NCBI RefSeq assembly: GCF_030687835.1
Contig: NZ_CP117449.1
Location: 1,798,001 to 1,862,000 of the forward strand
From: Pseudomonas hefeiensis
GTDB lineage: Bacteria > Pseudomonadota > Gammaproteobacteria > Pseudomonadales > Pseudomonadaceae
DNA length: 64,000 bases
Direction of reading: 5' to 3'
Positions 1 to 9,812 of the stretch are shown in pieces (within the stretch, counting starts at the first letter, position 1; each line of letters starts with the position of its first letter). The notes beneath the pieces were generated by a model, which worked only from the letters and a program-made list of their open reading frames with translations, had not been told where the DNA came from and did no database searches. The position numbers and the translations under genes were made by a program.

Positions 1-243
1 CACATTGGCATCGGCAGCTTGCCGTACTTCACGGCCCGTCATGCGCTGGAGCAAGGGTTGATCGTACAGGTGCTGGCGGATTGGACGTTCCTGGCCTCCT
101 ACCAGGGTGGTTTGTGGCTGCTGCATTCGCCAACCCGCTACCTGCCGCCCAAGTTACGGGTGTTCATTGATTATCTGGTGGAGTGCCTGGAGAAAGAGCC
201 CACCTTGAATACGGCGGGCCACAAAAAAGGCCCGCCGGATTAA
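1..243 (+). CDS. LysR-family transcriptional regulator, C-terminal fragment
   Basis: Only the last 80 codons lie in the window; the reading frame is open from base 1 and ends at TAA 241-243. The visible residues (GIGSLPYFTARHALEQG, then a hydrophobic strand and a final helix VFIDYLVECL) look like the end of the effector-binding domain of a LysR-type regulator, where a glycine-rich turn and the L-P-Y/F pattern precede the last strand. The DNA-binding half is outside the window, so the target cannot be inferred. The stop codon lies inside the hairpin at 226-257. Confidence 0.7.
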   Translation, partial: HIGIGSLPYFTARHALEQGLIVQVLADWTFLASYQGGLWLLHSPTRYLPPKLRVFIDYLVECLEKEPTLNTAGHKKGPPD

Positions 244-257
244 CCGTGCGGGCCTTT
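226..257. terminator. Bidirectional terminator between convergent genes
   Basis: A perfect 10-bp stem (AAAGGCCCGC 226-235 with GCGGGCCTTT 248-257) has a T-rich exit on both strands. It contains the stop codon of the LysR gene and lies 17 bp past the stop of the minus-strand PA2817-like gene, so it probably serves both. Confidence 0.8.
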
Positions 258-273
258 GCATGACTGATCGAAA

Positions 274-681
274 TCAGTGTTTGCTGTCCTGATCCGACAT
301 CGCCAGCAATTGCTTTTCCTGGTTCCAGTCGAAGGGTTCGTCGTTTTGCTCTGCTTCGAAACGACGTTCTTCCAGAGCCTGGTACAAGGCGATTTCTTCG
401 TCGGGCATGTAATGCAGGCAGTCACCGGCGAAGTACCACAGCAGGTCACGAGGCACCAGGTGGGCGATCTGTGGATAACGGACAATGACCTGACACATCA
501 GGTCCTGGCCCAGGTACTGGCTTTCGATCGGATCAACGGGCAACTGCGCGCGCAATTCGTCGAAGCGCTCCAGAAACAGGACATGGCTTTCTTCGGGAAC
601 CTGTTCTGCCTCACCCACGGCGACCAGGATGCTGCGCAAGTGGTCAAGTAAGACAAGGTGATCGGCAACGACGTTGGACAC
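274..681 (-). CDS. PA2817-family conserved protein of unknown function
   Basis: A 135-residue, acidic, soluble protein without signal peptide or membrane segment. It resembles the small conserved Pseudomonas protein known as PA2817, which in P. aeruginosa also lies beside a fadE-type acyl-CoA dehydrogenase. The sequence is helical and rich in Glu and Leu (for example EEIALYQALEERRFE near residues 93-107), with no catalytic motif I recognise. It is downstream of, and on the same strand as, fadE but separated from it by a terminator hairpin at 701-737, so it probably has its own promoter. Function is unknown. Confidence 0.75.
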   Translation of the reverse strand: MSNVVADHLVLLDHLRSILVAVGEAEQVPEESHVLFLERFDELRAQLPVDPIESQYLGQDLMCQVIVRYPQIAHLVPRDLLWYFAGDCLHYMPDEEIALYQALEERRFEAEQNDEPFDWNQEKQLLAMSDQDSKH

Positions 682-700
682 GAGTAAGTCCTCAAGAGCA

Positions 701-739
701 AAACGGGCGCAGGAGTATAAAGCGCTTGCGCCCGTTTTT
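701..739. terminator. Terminator downstream of fadE
   Basis: AAACGGGCGC (701-710) pairs perfectly with GCGCCCGTTT (728-737), with T-runs at both exits. It lies between the fadE stop (769) and the start of the PA2817-like gene (681), both on the minus strand, and so would end the fadE transcript. Confidence 0.8.
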
Positions 740-768
740 ACATGGTACAGAGCACAGGGGCGCCAGGA

Positions 769-3217
769 TCAGCGGACCTTGTCCTCGGCGAGCGTGAGCT
801 CGTCCTTGTCGAAATCATCCACGTCGATCACTTTACGTCGGGCCGCTTCGGCCTCGCGCAGGGTCTGGGCTTCGCCGGCCTGTAGCACGCCGGCTTCGAG
901 GGCCGCATCGATCACCTGTTCGCCAGGGGCGGGGTTGAGCTGACCCTGTTTGAGCGCACCGTGCAGTTTCTTGTGCAGCGGATGAGCAGCGGCCAGCAGG
1001 TCGCAAGCGTGCTGCAGTGCACCCACCGGATCGTCGACTGATTGCGGGCGATAGCAACCCTGCAGCAACTCTTCGAGGGTCGGGTCACCCTTGGCCCGGC
1101 CGATCACCGCGGCCACTTCGGCGTCGAGCCTGTCGCTCGGACCTTTGTGGCGACGGCCGAAGGGGAATACCACCACGCGTAACAGACAACCGAGCACGCG
1201 GTTCGGGAAGTTAGCCAGCAGTTCGTCCAGCGCACGCTCCGCCTGGCCCAGGCTTTCTTCCATGGCCCAGGTGAACAGCGGTTCCATATGGTCCGGCGAG
1301 TCCAGGTCGTGATAGCGCTTGAGCGCTGCGGAGGCAAGATAGAGGTTGCTCAATACATCCCCAAGGCGCGCCGACAAGCGTTCGCGACGTTTGAGTTCGC
1401 CGCCCAGCAACATCATGCTCAGGTCCGCCAGCAGGGCGAATGCCGCCGCCTGCCGGTTAAGGGCGCGGAAATAACCCTGGCTCAAGGCGTTGCCGGGGGC
1501 TCTTTCGAAACGCCCCAGGCCCAGGTTCAGCACCAGGGTGCTGGCGGCGTTGCTGATGGCAAAACCGATGTGTTTGAGCAGCAAGCCGTCGAATTCGATC
1601 AGCGCCTGGTCTTTGTCTTCTCGCGTGGCCAAGGCCATTTCCTTGAGCACGAACGGGTGGCAGCGAATCGCACCCTGGCCGAAGATCATCAGGTTGCGTG
1701 AAAGGATGTTCGCGCCTTCGACCGTGATGAAGATCGGTGCGCCTTGCCAACTGCGCCCCAGGTAGTTGTTTGGCCCCATGATGATGCCCTTGCCGCCGTG
1801 GACGTCCATGGCGTGGCTGATGCATTCACGACCCCGTTCGGTCAGGTGGTATTTGAGAATCGCCGACAGCACCGAAGGTTTTTCTCCCAGGTCCACCGCG
1901 TTGGCGGTCAGCATCCGGGCGGCGTCCATCATCCAGGCGTTGCCACCGATACGGGCCATGGCCTCCTGAATACCTTCGAAGGCCGACAATGGCACGTTGA
2001 ATTGCTCGCGTACCTGGGTGTACTGGCCGGTCACCAGGCTGGTGAACTTCGCCGCCCCGGTGCCCACAGCCGGGAGGGAAATCGACCGACCGACCGACAG
2101 GCAGTTCATCAGCATCATCCAGCCCTTGCCGAGCATGGGCTGGCCGCCGATGAGAAAGTCCAGCGGGATGAACACGTCCTTGCCCCAGTTCGGTCCGTTC
2201 ATGAAAGCGGCGCCAAGGGGCAGGTGACGACGGCCAATATTGACGCCAGGGGTGTCGGTGGGAATCAGGGCAAGGCTGATGCCCAGGTCTTCTTCATCGC
2301 CCAGCAGGTGATCGGGGTCATAGGCCTTGAAGGCCAGGCCGAGGAGGGTGGCCACCGGTCCCAGGGTGATGTAGCGCTTTTCCCAGTTCAGGCGCAGGCC
2401 CAGGGTTTCCTGACCTTCCCATTCGCCCTTGCAGATGATGCCGGTGTCGGGCATCGCTCCGGCGTCGGAGCCAGCCAACGGCCCGGTCAGGGCGAAGCAG
2501 GGGATATCGTCGCCACGGGCCAGCCGTGGCAAGTAGTGGTTGCGTTGCTCGTCGGTACCGTAGTGCAGCAGCAGTTCGGCCGGGCCGAGGGAGTTGGGGA
2601 CCATCACGGTAGACGCCAGGTCGCCGCTACGGGTGGCCAGTTTCATTGCCACCTGGGAATGGGCATAGGCGGAGAAGCCCTTGCCGCCGTATTCCTTGGG
2701 GATGATGAGCGCGAAGAACCCGTGCTCCTTGATGTGTGCCCAGGCGGCGGGCGGAAGGTCCATGGCCTGGCCGATCTGCCAGTCGCTGACCATGGCGCAG
2801 AGTTCTTCGGTGGGGCCGTCGAGGAAAGCCTGTTCCTCCTCGGTCAGTTGCACCTTGGGATAGGCCAGCAGCGTGTCCCAGTCCGGCCGGCCACTGAACA
2901 GTTCACCGTCCCACCACACCGTCCCGGGCGTCGATGGCGTCGCGCTCGGTTTCTGACATGGGAGGCAAGGTCTTCTGGAACCAGTTGAACATCGGCGCGC
3001 TGAAATACTTGCGACGCAGGTCCGGCAGCAGCAGTGGGGCCGCGACGGCAGCGAGCGCTACCCAGAGGATCAGCATCAGCCAACCGGGAGCGGGACTGAA
3101 GAGGCTCATGGCCAACAGATAGACCGCGATGATACCCAGCGCAGGCAACGGGGCGGTGCGCCGGTGCGCCAGCCAGGCTTTACCGACGACCAGAACCAGT
3201 ATCCACAACAACAGCAT
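769..3217 (-). pseudogene. fadE: FadE-type acyl-CoA dehydrogenase, interrupted by a single-base frameshift
   Basis: The gene should encode the roughly 815-residue membrane-associated acyl-CoA dehydrogenase of the FadE class (first step of fatty-acid beta-oxidation, passing electrons to ETF). Here it is in two frames. The N-terminal piece (3217 to 2903, 104 aa) holds two hydrophobic helices and the linker ending ERDAIDA, then runs out of frame to a stop. The rest (GTG at 2919 to 769, 716 aa, starting WWDGELFSGRPDW) holds the whole dehydrogenase domain, including LTGPLAGSDAGAMPD and VEGANILSRNLMIFGQG, plus the C-terminal FadE extension. The family reads DAIDAGTVWWDGEL at the junction; the minus strand here has GCCCGGGACG where GCCGGGACG would keep frame, that is one extra base at 2926-2928. 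Removing it gives exactly 815 codons plus stop. It may be a genuine mutation or an assembly error. The large fragment could still fold if GTG 2919 is used. Confidence 0.85.
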
Positions 3218-3535
3218 ATGTAATCCTCCGTGAACCAGGGCAAAACCGACCCTCAGAGCTTAGACGGCATCTGCAAAACCGGCGGTCGGCGCGATGTGAT
3301 TGATTTCGTGGGAAACCCTGGATGCATTGCGCCAGTCTGGTTGGCAACAGCCGTGGGAAATCGTTCGTTAACAAAGTGAGAAAGCGCCATTTGTTTGGCG
3401 TAAACGCCGTTATCACTGGGTGTGGGGCTGGCGATAGACTCGAAGACACTCATTCTCAGCCGAACACAGAATCCCCTCGCCACAAGGGCGGCGTCCGGTT
3501 CTACGGACGCTGGCGTTTTCCGAGAGGTCTTTATC

Positions 3536-4195
3536 ATGCAGCAATACCTGAACCCCAGCCGCTTCATCGACAGCGATCACCCTGCGGTCATCGAGTTCGC
3601 CGAAACCCATCGTGGCACTGACCGCGACCCGCAGGCACAAGCAATCAGCCTGTATTACGCGGTGCGCGAGGCCGTGCGCTACAACCCCTATACCTTCAGT
3701 CGCGATCCGCAGACCCTGCGTGGCAGTTACGCGCTGGCCTGCGGTGAAAGCTATTGCGTGCCGAAGGCGACCTTGCTGGCCGCCTGCGCTCGCCATTGTG
3801 GTATCCCGGCGCGCATCGGTCTGGCGGATGTGCGTAATCACTTGTCCACTGCGCGCCTGCTGGAATTGCTCAAGAGTGACGTGTTCGCCATGCACGGCTA
3901 TACCGAGTTCTACCTCAACGGGCGCTGGGTCAAGGCCACGCCGGCCTTCAATCAAGGTTTGTGTGAGTTGTTCGACATAGCCCCCCTGGAATTCGATGGC
4001 CTCCAAGACAGCGTTTTCCACCCGTTCAATCGCCAGGGCGCCAAGCTGATGGAGTACGTCACCGACCACGGCCAATTCGCCGATGTGCCCGAAGCGTTCT
4101 TCTTTGCGCACCTGGAAAAATGTTACCCGCACCTGTTCGGCGAGCAAATGCCGCACCTGCTCGGCGACATGCAGGGCGATTTGAGTCGCGGCTGA
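3536..4195 (+). CDS. Transglutaminase-like cysteine protein
   Basis: 219 residues from ATG 3536, preceded by a GAGAGGT ribosome site; an upstream in-frame start at 3422 would add residues unlike the family. It has the transglutaminase-like core (SMART TGc/COG1305): the nucleophile in GESYCVPKATLLAA (Cys74), then the second conserved residue in MHGYTEFYLNGRWVKATPAF (His120). The acidic third residue usually found shortly after the Trp is not evident (the stretch reads KATPAF), which is common in this subgroup, so catalysis is plausible but unproven. No signal peptide, so probably cytosolic. Monocistronic or co-transcribed with the GST 45 bp downstream. Substrate unknown. Confidence 0.8.
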   Translation: MQQYLNPSRFIDSDHPAVIEFAETHRGTDRDPQAQAISLYYAVREAVRYNPYTFSRDPQTLRGSYALACGESYCVPKATLLAACARHCGIPARIGLADVRNHLSTARLLELLKSDVFAMHGYTEFYLNGRWVKATPAFNQGLCELFDIAPLEFDGLQDSVFHPFNRQGAKLMEYVTDHGQFADVPEAFFFAHLEKCYPHLFGEQMPHLLGDMQGDLSRG

Positions 4196-4240
4196 TCCGG
4201 CGTATGCTGCTGCGGCATTTATCCATCGGAGCAAGCCGTG

Positions 4241-4864
4241 ATGCTGAAGATCTGGGGTCGGAAAAATTCATCGAATGTGCGCAAGGCGCTGTGGTGCGCC
4301 GAAGAACTGGGGCTGGCCTACGAGGCCATCGACGCGGGCGGTGCGTTCGGCGTGGTGGACACGCCTGAGTATCGTGCAAAGAACCCCAATGGCCGCGTCC
4401 CGATGATCGAAGACGACGGTTTCGTGCTTTGGGAGTCCAACACCATCGTGCGTTATCTGGTGTCTCGCCACGCTCCGGGTTCGGCCTGGTATCCGGCAGA
4501 CCCGCAGGCTCGGGCCATGGCTGATAAGTGGATGGACTGGACCACCTCCTCGTTTGCCGATCCGTTTCGCACCGTGTTCTGGGGTGTGTTGCGCACCCCC
4601 GCCGAGCAGCAGGACTGGACGGCGATCCATGCGGCGATCAAGGTCTGCGACGGCTTGCTAGCGATGGCGGACCAGACGTTGAGCGAGCAACCCTACCTTT
4701 CGGGGGATGAAATCGGCATGGGCGATATTCCCTTGGGCAGTTTCATTTATGCCTGGTTCGAGATGCCCATCGAACGTGCTGCGCTGCCTCATCTACAGGC
4801 CTGGTACGCCCGGCTGCAGCAGCGTCCGGCGTATCGCAAGGCGGTCATGACCGCGTTGACTTAA
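4241..4864 (+). CDS. Glutathione S-transferase family protein
   Basis: 207 residues. The N-terminal thioredoxin-like domain begins MLKIWGRKNSSNVRKALW, where the SSNVRK segment forms the glutathione-binding turn. NPNGRVPMIEDDG (the cis-proline motif) and LWESNTIVRYL (the ESxxI motif) follow. The C-terminal helical domain carries the N-capping GDEIGMGDIPLG segment typical of GSTs. ATG 4241 is chosen over the adjacent GTG 4238. Expected to be a cytosolic glutathione-conjugating or -peroxidase enzyme; the substrate cannot be read. It resembles the second GST of the window (48791-49423) in domain order but is not a close copy. Confidence 0.9.
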   Translation: MLKIWGRKNSSNVRKALWCAEELGLAYEAIDAGGAFGVVDTPEYRAKNPNGRVPMIEDDGFVLWESNTIVRYLVSRHAPGSAWYPADPQARAMADKWMDWTTSSFADPFRTVFWGVLRTPAEQQDWTAIHAAIKVCDGLLAMADQTLSEQPYLSGDEIGMGDIPLGSFIYAWFEMPIERAALPHLQAWYARLQQRPAYRKAVMTALT

Positions 4865-4997
4865 TACTTACTATCGACACGCTTGACTGTACTTGTGCGG
4901 CGACGCCACGCACCATTGCTTTCGTGCGCCGTGGTTGTATTGCTCGCCGTGCGCCCTTATCTAATTCTTTCTTCCCCTTCTTGGTGCGTAATCCGAT

Positions 4998-5930
4998 ATG
5001 AGTTCCGCTCTGTCCATCCGGCAGCTAACCAAAACCTACGGCAACGGTTTCCAGGCCTTGAGTGGTATCGATCTGGACGTCGCCGAAGGTGATTTTTTCG
5101 CCTTGCTCGGCCCCAATGGTGCCGGCAAGTCCACCACTATCGGCATTCTTTCCACCCTGGTGAACAAAACCAGCGGTACGGTGAATATCTTCGGTCATGA
5201 TCTGGACCGTGAACCCGCGGCTCTCAAGCGCTGTATCGGCGTGGTGCCCCAGGAGTTCAATTTCAACCAGTTCGAAAAGACCTTCGACATCGTTGTGACC
5301 CAGGCCGGTTACTACGGTATCCCGCCGAAGATCGCCAATGAGCGCGCCGAGAAATATCTGACTCAATTGGGGTTGTGGGACAAGCGTGATGTGCCGTCCC
5401 GTTCGTTGTCCGGCGGCATGAAGCGGCGCCTGATGATTGCTCGTGCCCTGGTGCATGAGCCACGCCTGCTGATCCTCGACGAACCAACTGCGGGTGTCGA
5501 CATCGAGCTGCGTCGTTCGATGTGGACCTTCCTGACCGAGCTGAATCAGAAAGGCATCACCATCATCCTCACCACCCATTACCTGGAAGAGGCCGAGCAG
5601 CTGTGCCGCAACATCGGCATCATCGACCACGGCACCATCGTCGAGAACACCAGCATGCGACAGTTGCTCAGCCAACTGCATGTGGAGACGTTCCTGTTGG
5701 ATCTGAAGAACGATCTGAAGACCGTGCCGCAACTTATCGGTTATCCGGCCCGTCTGGTGGACCATCACACACTGGAAGTCCAGGTGGATAAAACCGTCGG
5801 CATTACCGGCTTGTTCTCCCAACTGGCGCTGCAAAACATTGAAGTGCAGAGCCTGCGCAACAAAACCAATCGCCTCGAGGAGTTGTTCGTGTCTCTGGTG
5901 GAGAAAAATCTGGCGAAGGTGGCTGTATGA
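4998..5930 (+). CDS. yadG: ABC transporter ATP-binding protein (YadG type)
   Basis: 310 residues with the complete ABC ATPase set: Walker A GPNGAGKST (38-46), signature LSGGMKRR (137-144), Walker B LLILDEP (157-163) followed by the D-loop, and the switch histidine in TTHYLEEAEQL. The whole protein, including a C-terminal extension ending RLEELFVSLVEKN, matches E. coli YadG in layout. It overlaps the permease gene by 4 bp (ATGA), so the two form one operon and one half-transporter pair, probably an ABC-2 type exporter. The substrate is unknown. No periplasmic binding protein is linked. Confidence 0.93.
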   Translation: MSSALSIRQLTKTYGNGFQALSGIDLDVAEGDFFALLGPNGAGKSTTIGILSTLVNKTSGTVNIFGHDLDREPAALKRCIGVVPQEFNFNQFEKTFDIVVTQAGYYGIPPKIANERAEKYLTQLGLWDKRDVPSRSLSGGMKRRLMIARALVHEPRLLILDEPTAGVDIELRRSMWTFLTELNQKGITIILTTHYLEEAEQLCRNIGIIDHGTIVENTSMRQLLSQLHVETFLLDLKNDLKTVPQLIGYPARLVDHHTLEVQVDKTVGITGLFSQLALQNIEVQSLRNKTNRLEELFVSLVEKNLAKVAV

Positions 5931-6706
5931 GTTCCGAGCTGCGACCCAACCTCATTGCCCTCAACACGATCGTTTATCGCGAAGTCCGACGCTTCATGCG
6001 GATCTGGCCGCAGACCCTGCTGCCGCCGGCGATCACCATGGTTTTGTACTTCGTGATTTTCGGCAACCTGATCGGCCGGCAGATCGGCGACATGGGTGGC
6101 TTCACGTACATGGACTACATCGTGCCGGGGCTGATCATGATGTCGGTGATCACCAACTCCTACGGTAACGTGGTCTCGAGTTTCTTCGGCAGCAAGTTCC
6201 AGCGCTCGATCGAGGAACTGATGGTCTCGCCGGTTTCGCCCCATACGATCCTGATCGGCTACACCCTGGGCGGTGTATTGCGTGGGTTGGCGGTGGGCTT
6301 GATCGTGACCTTGCTGTCACTGTTCTTCACCGATCTGCAAGTGCACCATTTGGGCGTGACGATATTGGTGGTGGTGTTCACCGCCACGATCTTTTCGCTG
6401 CTGGGGTTCATCAATGCGGTGTTCGCGCGCAACTTCGATGATATTTCCATCATCCCGACGTTCGTGCTCACGCCACTGACTTACCTGGGCGGAGTGTTCT
6501 ACTCGATCTCCCTGCTGCCACCGTTCTGGCAGACCGTGTCCCTGGCCAACCCGGTGCTGCACATGGTCAACGCGTTCCGCTACGGCATCCTTGGGGTGTC
6601 GGACATCCGGATCAGCGTTGCGATCACCTTCATGCTGGTGGCAACCGTGGTGCTTTATGTGGGTTGTGTGCGGCTGTTGGTCGGTGGGCGGGGGATGCGT
6701 ACTTAG
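5927..6706 (+). CDS. yadH: ABC-2 type transporter permease (YadH type)
   Basis: 259 residues with about six membrane helices. Conserved ABC-2 permease features include FMRIWPQTLLPPAITMVLYF near the N-terminus, VPGLIMMSVITNSYGNV, and the late motif LTPLTYLGGVFYSISLLPPFW. Start ATG 5927 overlaps the ATPase stop, giving translational coupling. Together with the preceding ATPase it forms an inner-membrane exporter of the YadGH family. A perfect 14-bp stem terminator follows at 6774-6802. Confidence 0.93.
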   Translation: MSSELRPNLIALNTIVYREVRRFMRIWPQTLLPPAITMVLYFVIFGNLIGRQIGDMGGFTYMDYIVPGLIMMSVITNSYGNVVSSFFGSKFQRSIEELMVSPVSPHTILIGYTLGGVLRGLAVGLIVTLLSLFFTDLQVHHLGVTILVVVFTATIFSLLGFINAVFARNFDDISIIPTFVLTPLTYLGGVFYSISLLPPFWQTVSLANPVLHMVNAFRYGILGVSDIRISVAITFMLVATVVLYVGCVRLLVGGRGMRT

Positions 6707-6773
6707 AACTCGGCAGGTGTGCTGACTGGCATACCGCTATCGCGAGCAGGCTCGCTCTCACATGGAAATGCAA

Positions 6774-6802
6774 AAAAGGCCTCCATTCAATGGAGGCCTT
6801 TT
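6774..6802. terminator. Bidirectional terminator
   Basis: AAAAGGCCTCCATT (6774-6787) is the exact reverse complement of AATGGAGGCCTTTT (6789-6802), giving a long stem with A/T tails on both sides. It separates the convergent yadGH operon and the DUF2062 gene, which ends at 6809. A lone REP half-site (ATCGCGAGCAGGCTCGCTC) lies just upstream at about 6739. Confidence 0.85.
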
Positions 6803-6808
6803 GGTTTC

Positions 6809-7324
6809 TCACATCCGGCTTTTCTTGCGCCGTCTCCACTGCCGCGCCACCCACCAGCGCCAATAGATCATGGTCATGAAATAGGCCAGGGCGCCCAGCA
6901 CCAGGCCGGTCACCACCGACCCCAGCAGAAACGGCTGCCACAAGGTGGACAGCTGGTTGGTGATCCATTCCCAGGTCAGTTCTTCCGGTAACGTGCGGGC
7001 AGGCACATCCATCAACCAGGCCCCGGTCTGGTAGGTGCAGAAAAACACGGCGGGCATGGTGAGGGGGTTGGTCAGCCAGACCAGGCTCACCGCAATCGGT
7101 ATGTTGCCGCGTACCGTGATGGCCAGCGCTGCGGCCAACAGCATCTGTAAGGGGATCGGCAAAAAGGCGGCAAACAGGCCGACGGCCATCGCCCGAGCCA
7201 CCGAGTGTCGGTTGAGGTGCCAGAGGTTGGGGTCGTGCAGCAATGAACCGAGAAAGCGTAAGGATTTATGTTCCCGAATACTCGCTGGGTCAGGCATGTA
7301 ACGTTTGAAAAGGCGCCGGGGCAT
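6809..7324 (-). CDS. DUF2062 membrane protein
   Basis: 171 residues from the ATG at 7324 (MPRRLFKRYMPDP); an upstream in-frame start at 7405 adds unlikely sequence. It has the DUF2062 pattern: HLNRHSVARAMAVGLFAAFLP, then SLVWLTNPLTMPAVFF, with three hydrophobic segments and a very basic C-terminal tail (RQWRRRKKSRM). Inner membrane, function unknown. Divergent from comEC, with 145 bp between the starts; in P. aeruginosa a homologous gene also sits beside comEC. Confidence 0.85.
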   Translation of the reverse strand: MPRRLFKRYMPDPASIREHKSLRFLGSLLHDPNLWHLNRHSVARAMAVGLFAAFLPIPLQMLLAAALAITVRGNIPIAVSLVWLTNPLTMPAVFFCTYQTGAWLMDVPARTLPEELTWEWITNQLSTLWQPFLLGSVVTGLVLGALAYFMTMIYWRWWVARQWRRRKKSRM

Positions 7325-7469
7325 AAGGCTTCTCGGTCGGTTCAAAGCGGTAAGGCCGCAAGTATGTCCGCATTCTACGGCCGACTGATTCAGACTTTGT
7401 GACAATTGTTAACGCGCAGCGTGCCGAAGACCGACTAAGCCTGAAGAGAAGACTCTCAAGGACAGGCTT

Positions 7470-9716
7470 ATGCGCACAGGGATGCTCGCGCTTGCACTCG
7501 GGCTGCTGACCCCGGTTTTTTGCCCGGCGCTGCCGCCGCTGTGGCTGATTGCGGTCATGCCTGTGCTGGCGCTGATGGTTTTGCCGTTTCGAACTCATCC
7601 ACTGGGTTTTTTCCTGATCGGGCTGGCTTGGGCCTGTCTGTTGGCGCAGATGGCCTTGGACGAGCGGTTACCTGTCGCGCTGGACGGAGAAACCCGCTGG
7701 GTCGAAGGGCGCGTCGTCGGGTTACCGCAATACAGCGAGGGTGTGGTGCGTTTCGAACTGGCCGATACCCATTCCCGCCGCACACGGCTGCCGGCGTCGA
7801 TGCGCCTGGCCTGGTTCGGTGGACCGCCTGTGAGCAGCGGCGAGCGATGGCGATTGGCGGTGAAGCTCAAGCGCCCCGTCGGTCTCCTGAACCCCCATGG
7901 CTTCGATTACCAAGCCTGGCTGTTGAGTCGGGGCATCGGCGCGACCGGTACGGTAAAGGACGGTCATCTCCAGCAACCTGCCCAAGGTGCCTGGCGTGAC
8001 GGTGTGCGTCAGGCGCTGGCGCAAGTTGACGCCCAGGGCCGCTCCGGGGCGCTGGCGGCATTGGTCCTGGGGGACGGCGGCGGATTGAGCCGCGATGACT
8101 GGCAGGTGCTGCAAGACACCGGCACGGTCCATCTGTTGGTGATTTCCGGGCAACATATCGGGCTGCTCGCCGGGCTGGTGTATCTGCTGGTGGCCGGTGC
8201 GGCGCGCTATGGTGTGTGGCCGGCGCGTCTGCCGTGGTTACCTTGGGCCTGCGCGCTGGCCTTCAGCGCAGCCTTGGGCTACGGCTTGCTCGCCGGCTTC
8301 GAGGTGCCAGTGCGGCGAGCCTGCGCCATGATCGCCCTGGTGCTGCTGTGGCGCTTGCGTTACCGGCATCCGGACCCTTGGTGGGCGTGGCTGCTGGCTT
8401 TCAATGGGGTGCTGGTGTTCGATCCGCTGGCCAGCCTGCGGCTGGGGTTCTGGCTGTCGTTCGCCGCGGTGGCGATCCTGGTGTTTACTTTTGGCGCTCG
8501 GCTGGGGCCCTGGCGCTGGTGGCAAACCTGGACCCGTGCCCAGTGGCTGGTTGCGGTCGGGCTGTGCCCGATATTGTTGATATTGGGTTTGCCGGTCAGC
8601 CTCAGCGGACCCCTGGTGAACCTGTTGGCGGTGCCTTGGGTCAGCCTGCTGGTGTTGCCGCCGGCGCTGCTCGGTACGGCGTTGCTGCCGGTGCCGTTCG
8701 TGGGTGAAGGACTGCTTTGGATCGCCGGCGGGTTGCTCGATCTGCTATTCAAGGGGCTGGCGCTGGCGGCCGGACGAATACCGGCATGGGTGCCTGCGGC
8801 TATCCCTGTATGGGCATGGGGCATGGCCGCTCTTGGGGCTTTGTTACTGTTGCTGCCCAAAGGTGTGCCGCTGCGGGTACTGGGATGGCCCATGTTGCTG
8901 CTGGTGGTTTTTCCTCCGCGGGAGGAAGTTCCACCAGGCCAAGCTGAAATCTGGCAACTGGACGTGGGCCAAGGCTTGGCGGTGTTGGTGCGCACCCGTC
9001 GTCATACGTTGCTTTACGATGCGGGGCCGCGCTTTGGCGAGGCCGACGCGGGTGAGCGCGTGGTGCTGCCCACCTTGCGCAAGCTGGGCGTCGCCGGGTT
9101 GGACCTGATGCTGCTCAGTCATGCTGACGCCGATCACGCCGGAGGCGCCCAAACGGTACGCAACGGGTTACCAACGACTCGGGTCGTCAGCGGAGACCCG
9201 GCCGCGTTGCCTGCCGCTTTGCAGGCAGAGGCGTGCGACAGTGGTGCGCGCTGGGAATGGGACGGGGTCTGGTTCGAGCTGTGGCAATGGTCATCAGCCC
9301 TTGAAAGCAACCAGCGGTCCTGCGTTTTGCTGATCGAGGCGGGGGGTGAGCGGCTGTTGCTCACCGGAGACATCGATAGCCATGCCGAGCGCGCTTTGCT
9401 CGACGGGCCTCTGGCGGTGCCGATCCAGTGGCTGGCGGCGCCCCATCACGGTAGCCGCAGTTCATCGTCGATGGTGCTGCTGTCACGCCTCAGACCCCAT
9501 TCGGTGTTGATCTCCCGAGGCCAGGGCAATGCATTCGGGCACCCTCATCCCCGGGTGATGGCTCGCTATCGCCGCTTGGGCATGGCGATCTACGACAGCG
9601 CTGAACAGGGTGCCATTCGTCTGCAACTGGGAGCCTTCGAACCGCCGCACCTTCAGGCCGGCCAACGGCGATACTGGCGCGACCCGCCGTCTGCGGGACC
9701 ATGGCCGCAACCTTGA
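7470..9716 (+). CDS. comEC: ComEC/Rec2-family DNA uptake channel protein
   Basis: 748 residues with the three-part ComEC architecture: an N-terminal DUF4131/OB-like region after two hydrophobic helices (about 1-160), the polytopic Competence domain (about 190-480, including TVHLLVISGQHIGLLAGL), and a C-terminal metallo-beta-lactamase-like domain with SHADADHAGGA and LLTGDIDSHAERALL. Family role: inner-membrane channel that brings single-stranded DNA into the cytoplasm during transformation, with the C-terminal domain a candidate nuclease for the other strand. It appears intact. ATG 7470 follows AAGGACAGG. It precedes the exbB operon by about 100 bp. Confidence 0.92.
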   Translation: MRTGMLALALGLLTPVFCPALPPLWLIAVMPVLALMVLPFRTHPLGFFLIGLAWACLLAQMALDERLPVALDGETRWVEGRVVGLPQYSEGVVRFELADTHSRRTRLPASMRLAWFGGPPVSSGERWRLAVKLKRPVGLLNPHGFDYQAWLLSRGIGATGTVKDGHLQQPAQGAWRDGVRQALAQVDAQGRSGALAALVLGDGGGLSRDDWQVLQDTGTVHLLVISGQHIGLLAGLVYLLVAGAARYGVWPARLPWLPWACALAFSAALGYGLLAGFEVPVRRACAMIALVLLWRLRYRHPDPWWAWLLAFNGVLVFDPLASLRLGFWLSFAAVAILVFTFGARLGPWRWWQTWTRAQWLVAVGLCPILLILGLPVSLSGPLVNLLAVPWVSLLVLPPALLGTALLPVPFVGEGLLWIAGGLLDLLFKGLALAAGRIPAWVPAAIPVWAWGMAALGALLLLLPKGVPLRVLGWPMLLLVVFPPREEVPPGQAEIWQLDVGQGLAVLVRTRRHTLLYDAGPRFGEADAGERVVLPTLRKLGVAGLDLMLLSHADADHAGGAQTVRNGLPTTRVVSGDPAALPAALQAEACDSGARWEWDGVWFELWQWSSALESNQRSCVLLIEAGGERLLLTGDIDSHAERALLDGPLAVPIQWLAAPHHGSRSSSSMVLLSRLRPHSVLISRGQGNAFGHPHPRVMARYRRLGMAIYDSAEQGAIRLQLGAFEPPHLQAGQRRYWRDPPSAGPWPQP

Positions 9717-9812
9717 CCCGGGTCATCCTCGACGACGGTGTTATCGGCGGGGCGGGCCTGCAAGGCGAGTCTGTATGATAAAGTGGCGCACTTTTTCGAG
9801 GGGGCTGTCACT

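Noticed and set aside
1744..2988. 414-codon frame opposite fadE
   Set aside because: Antisense shadow, low-complexity.
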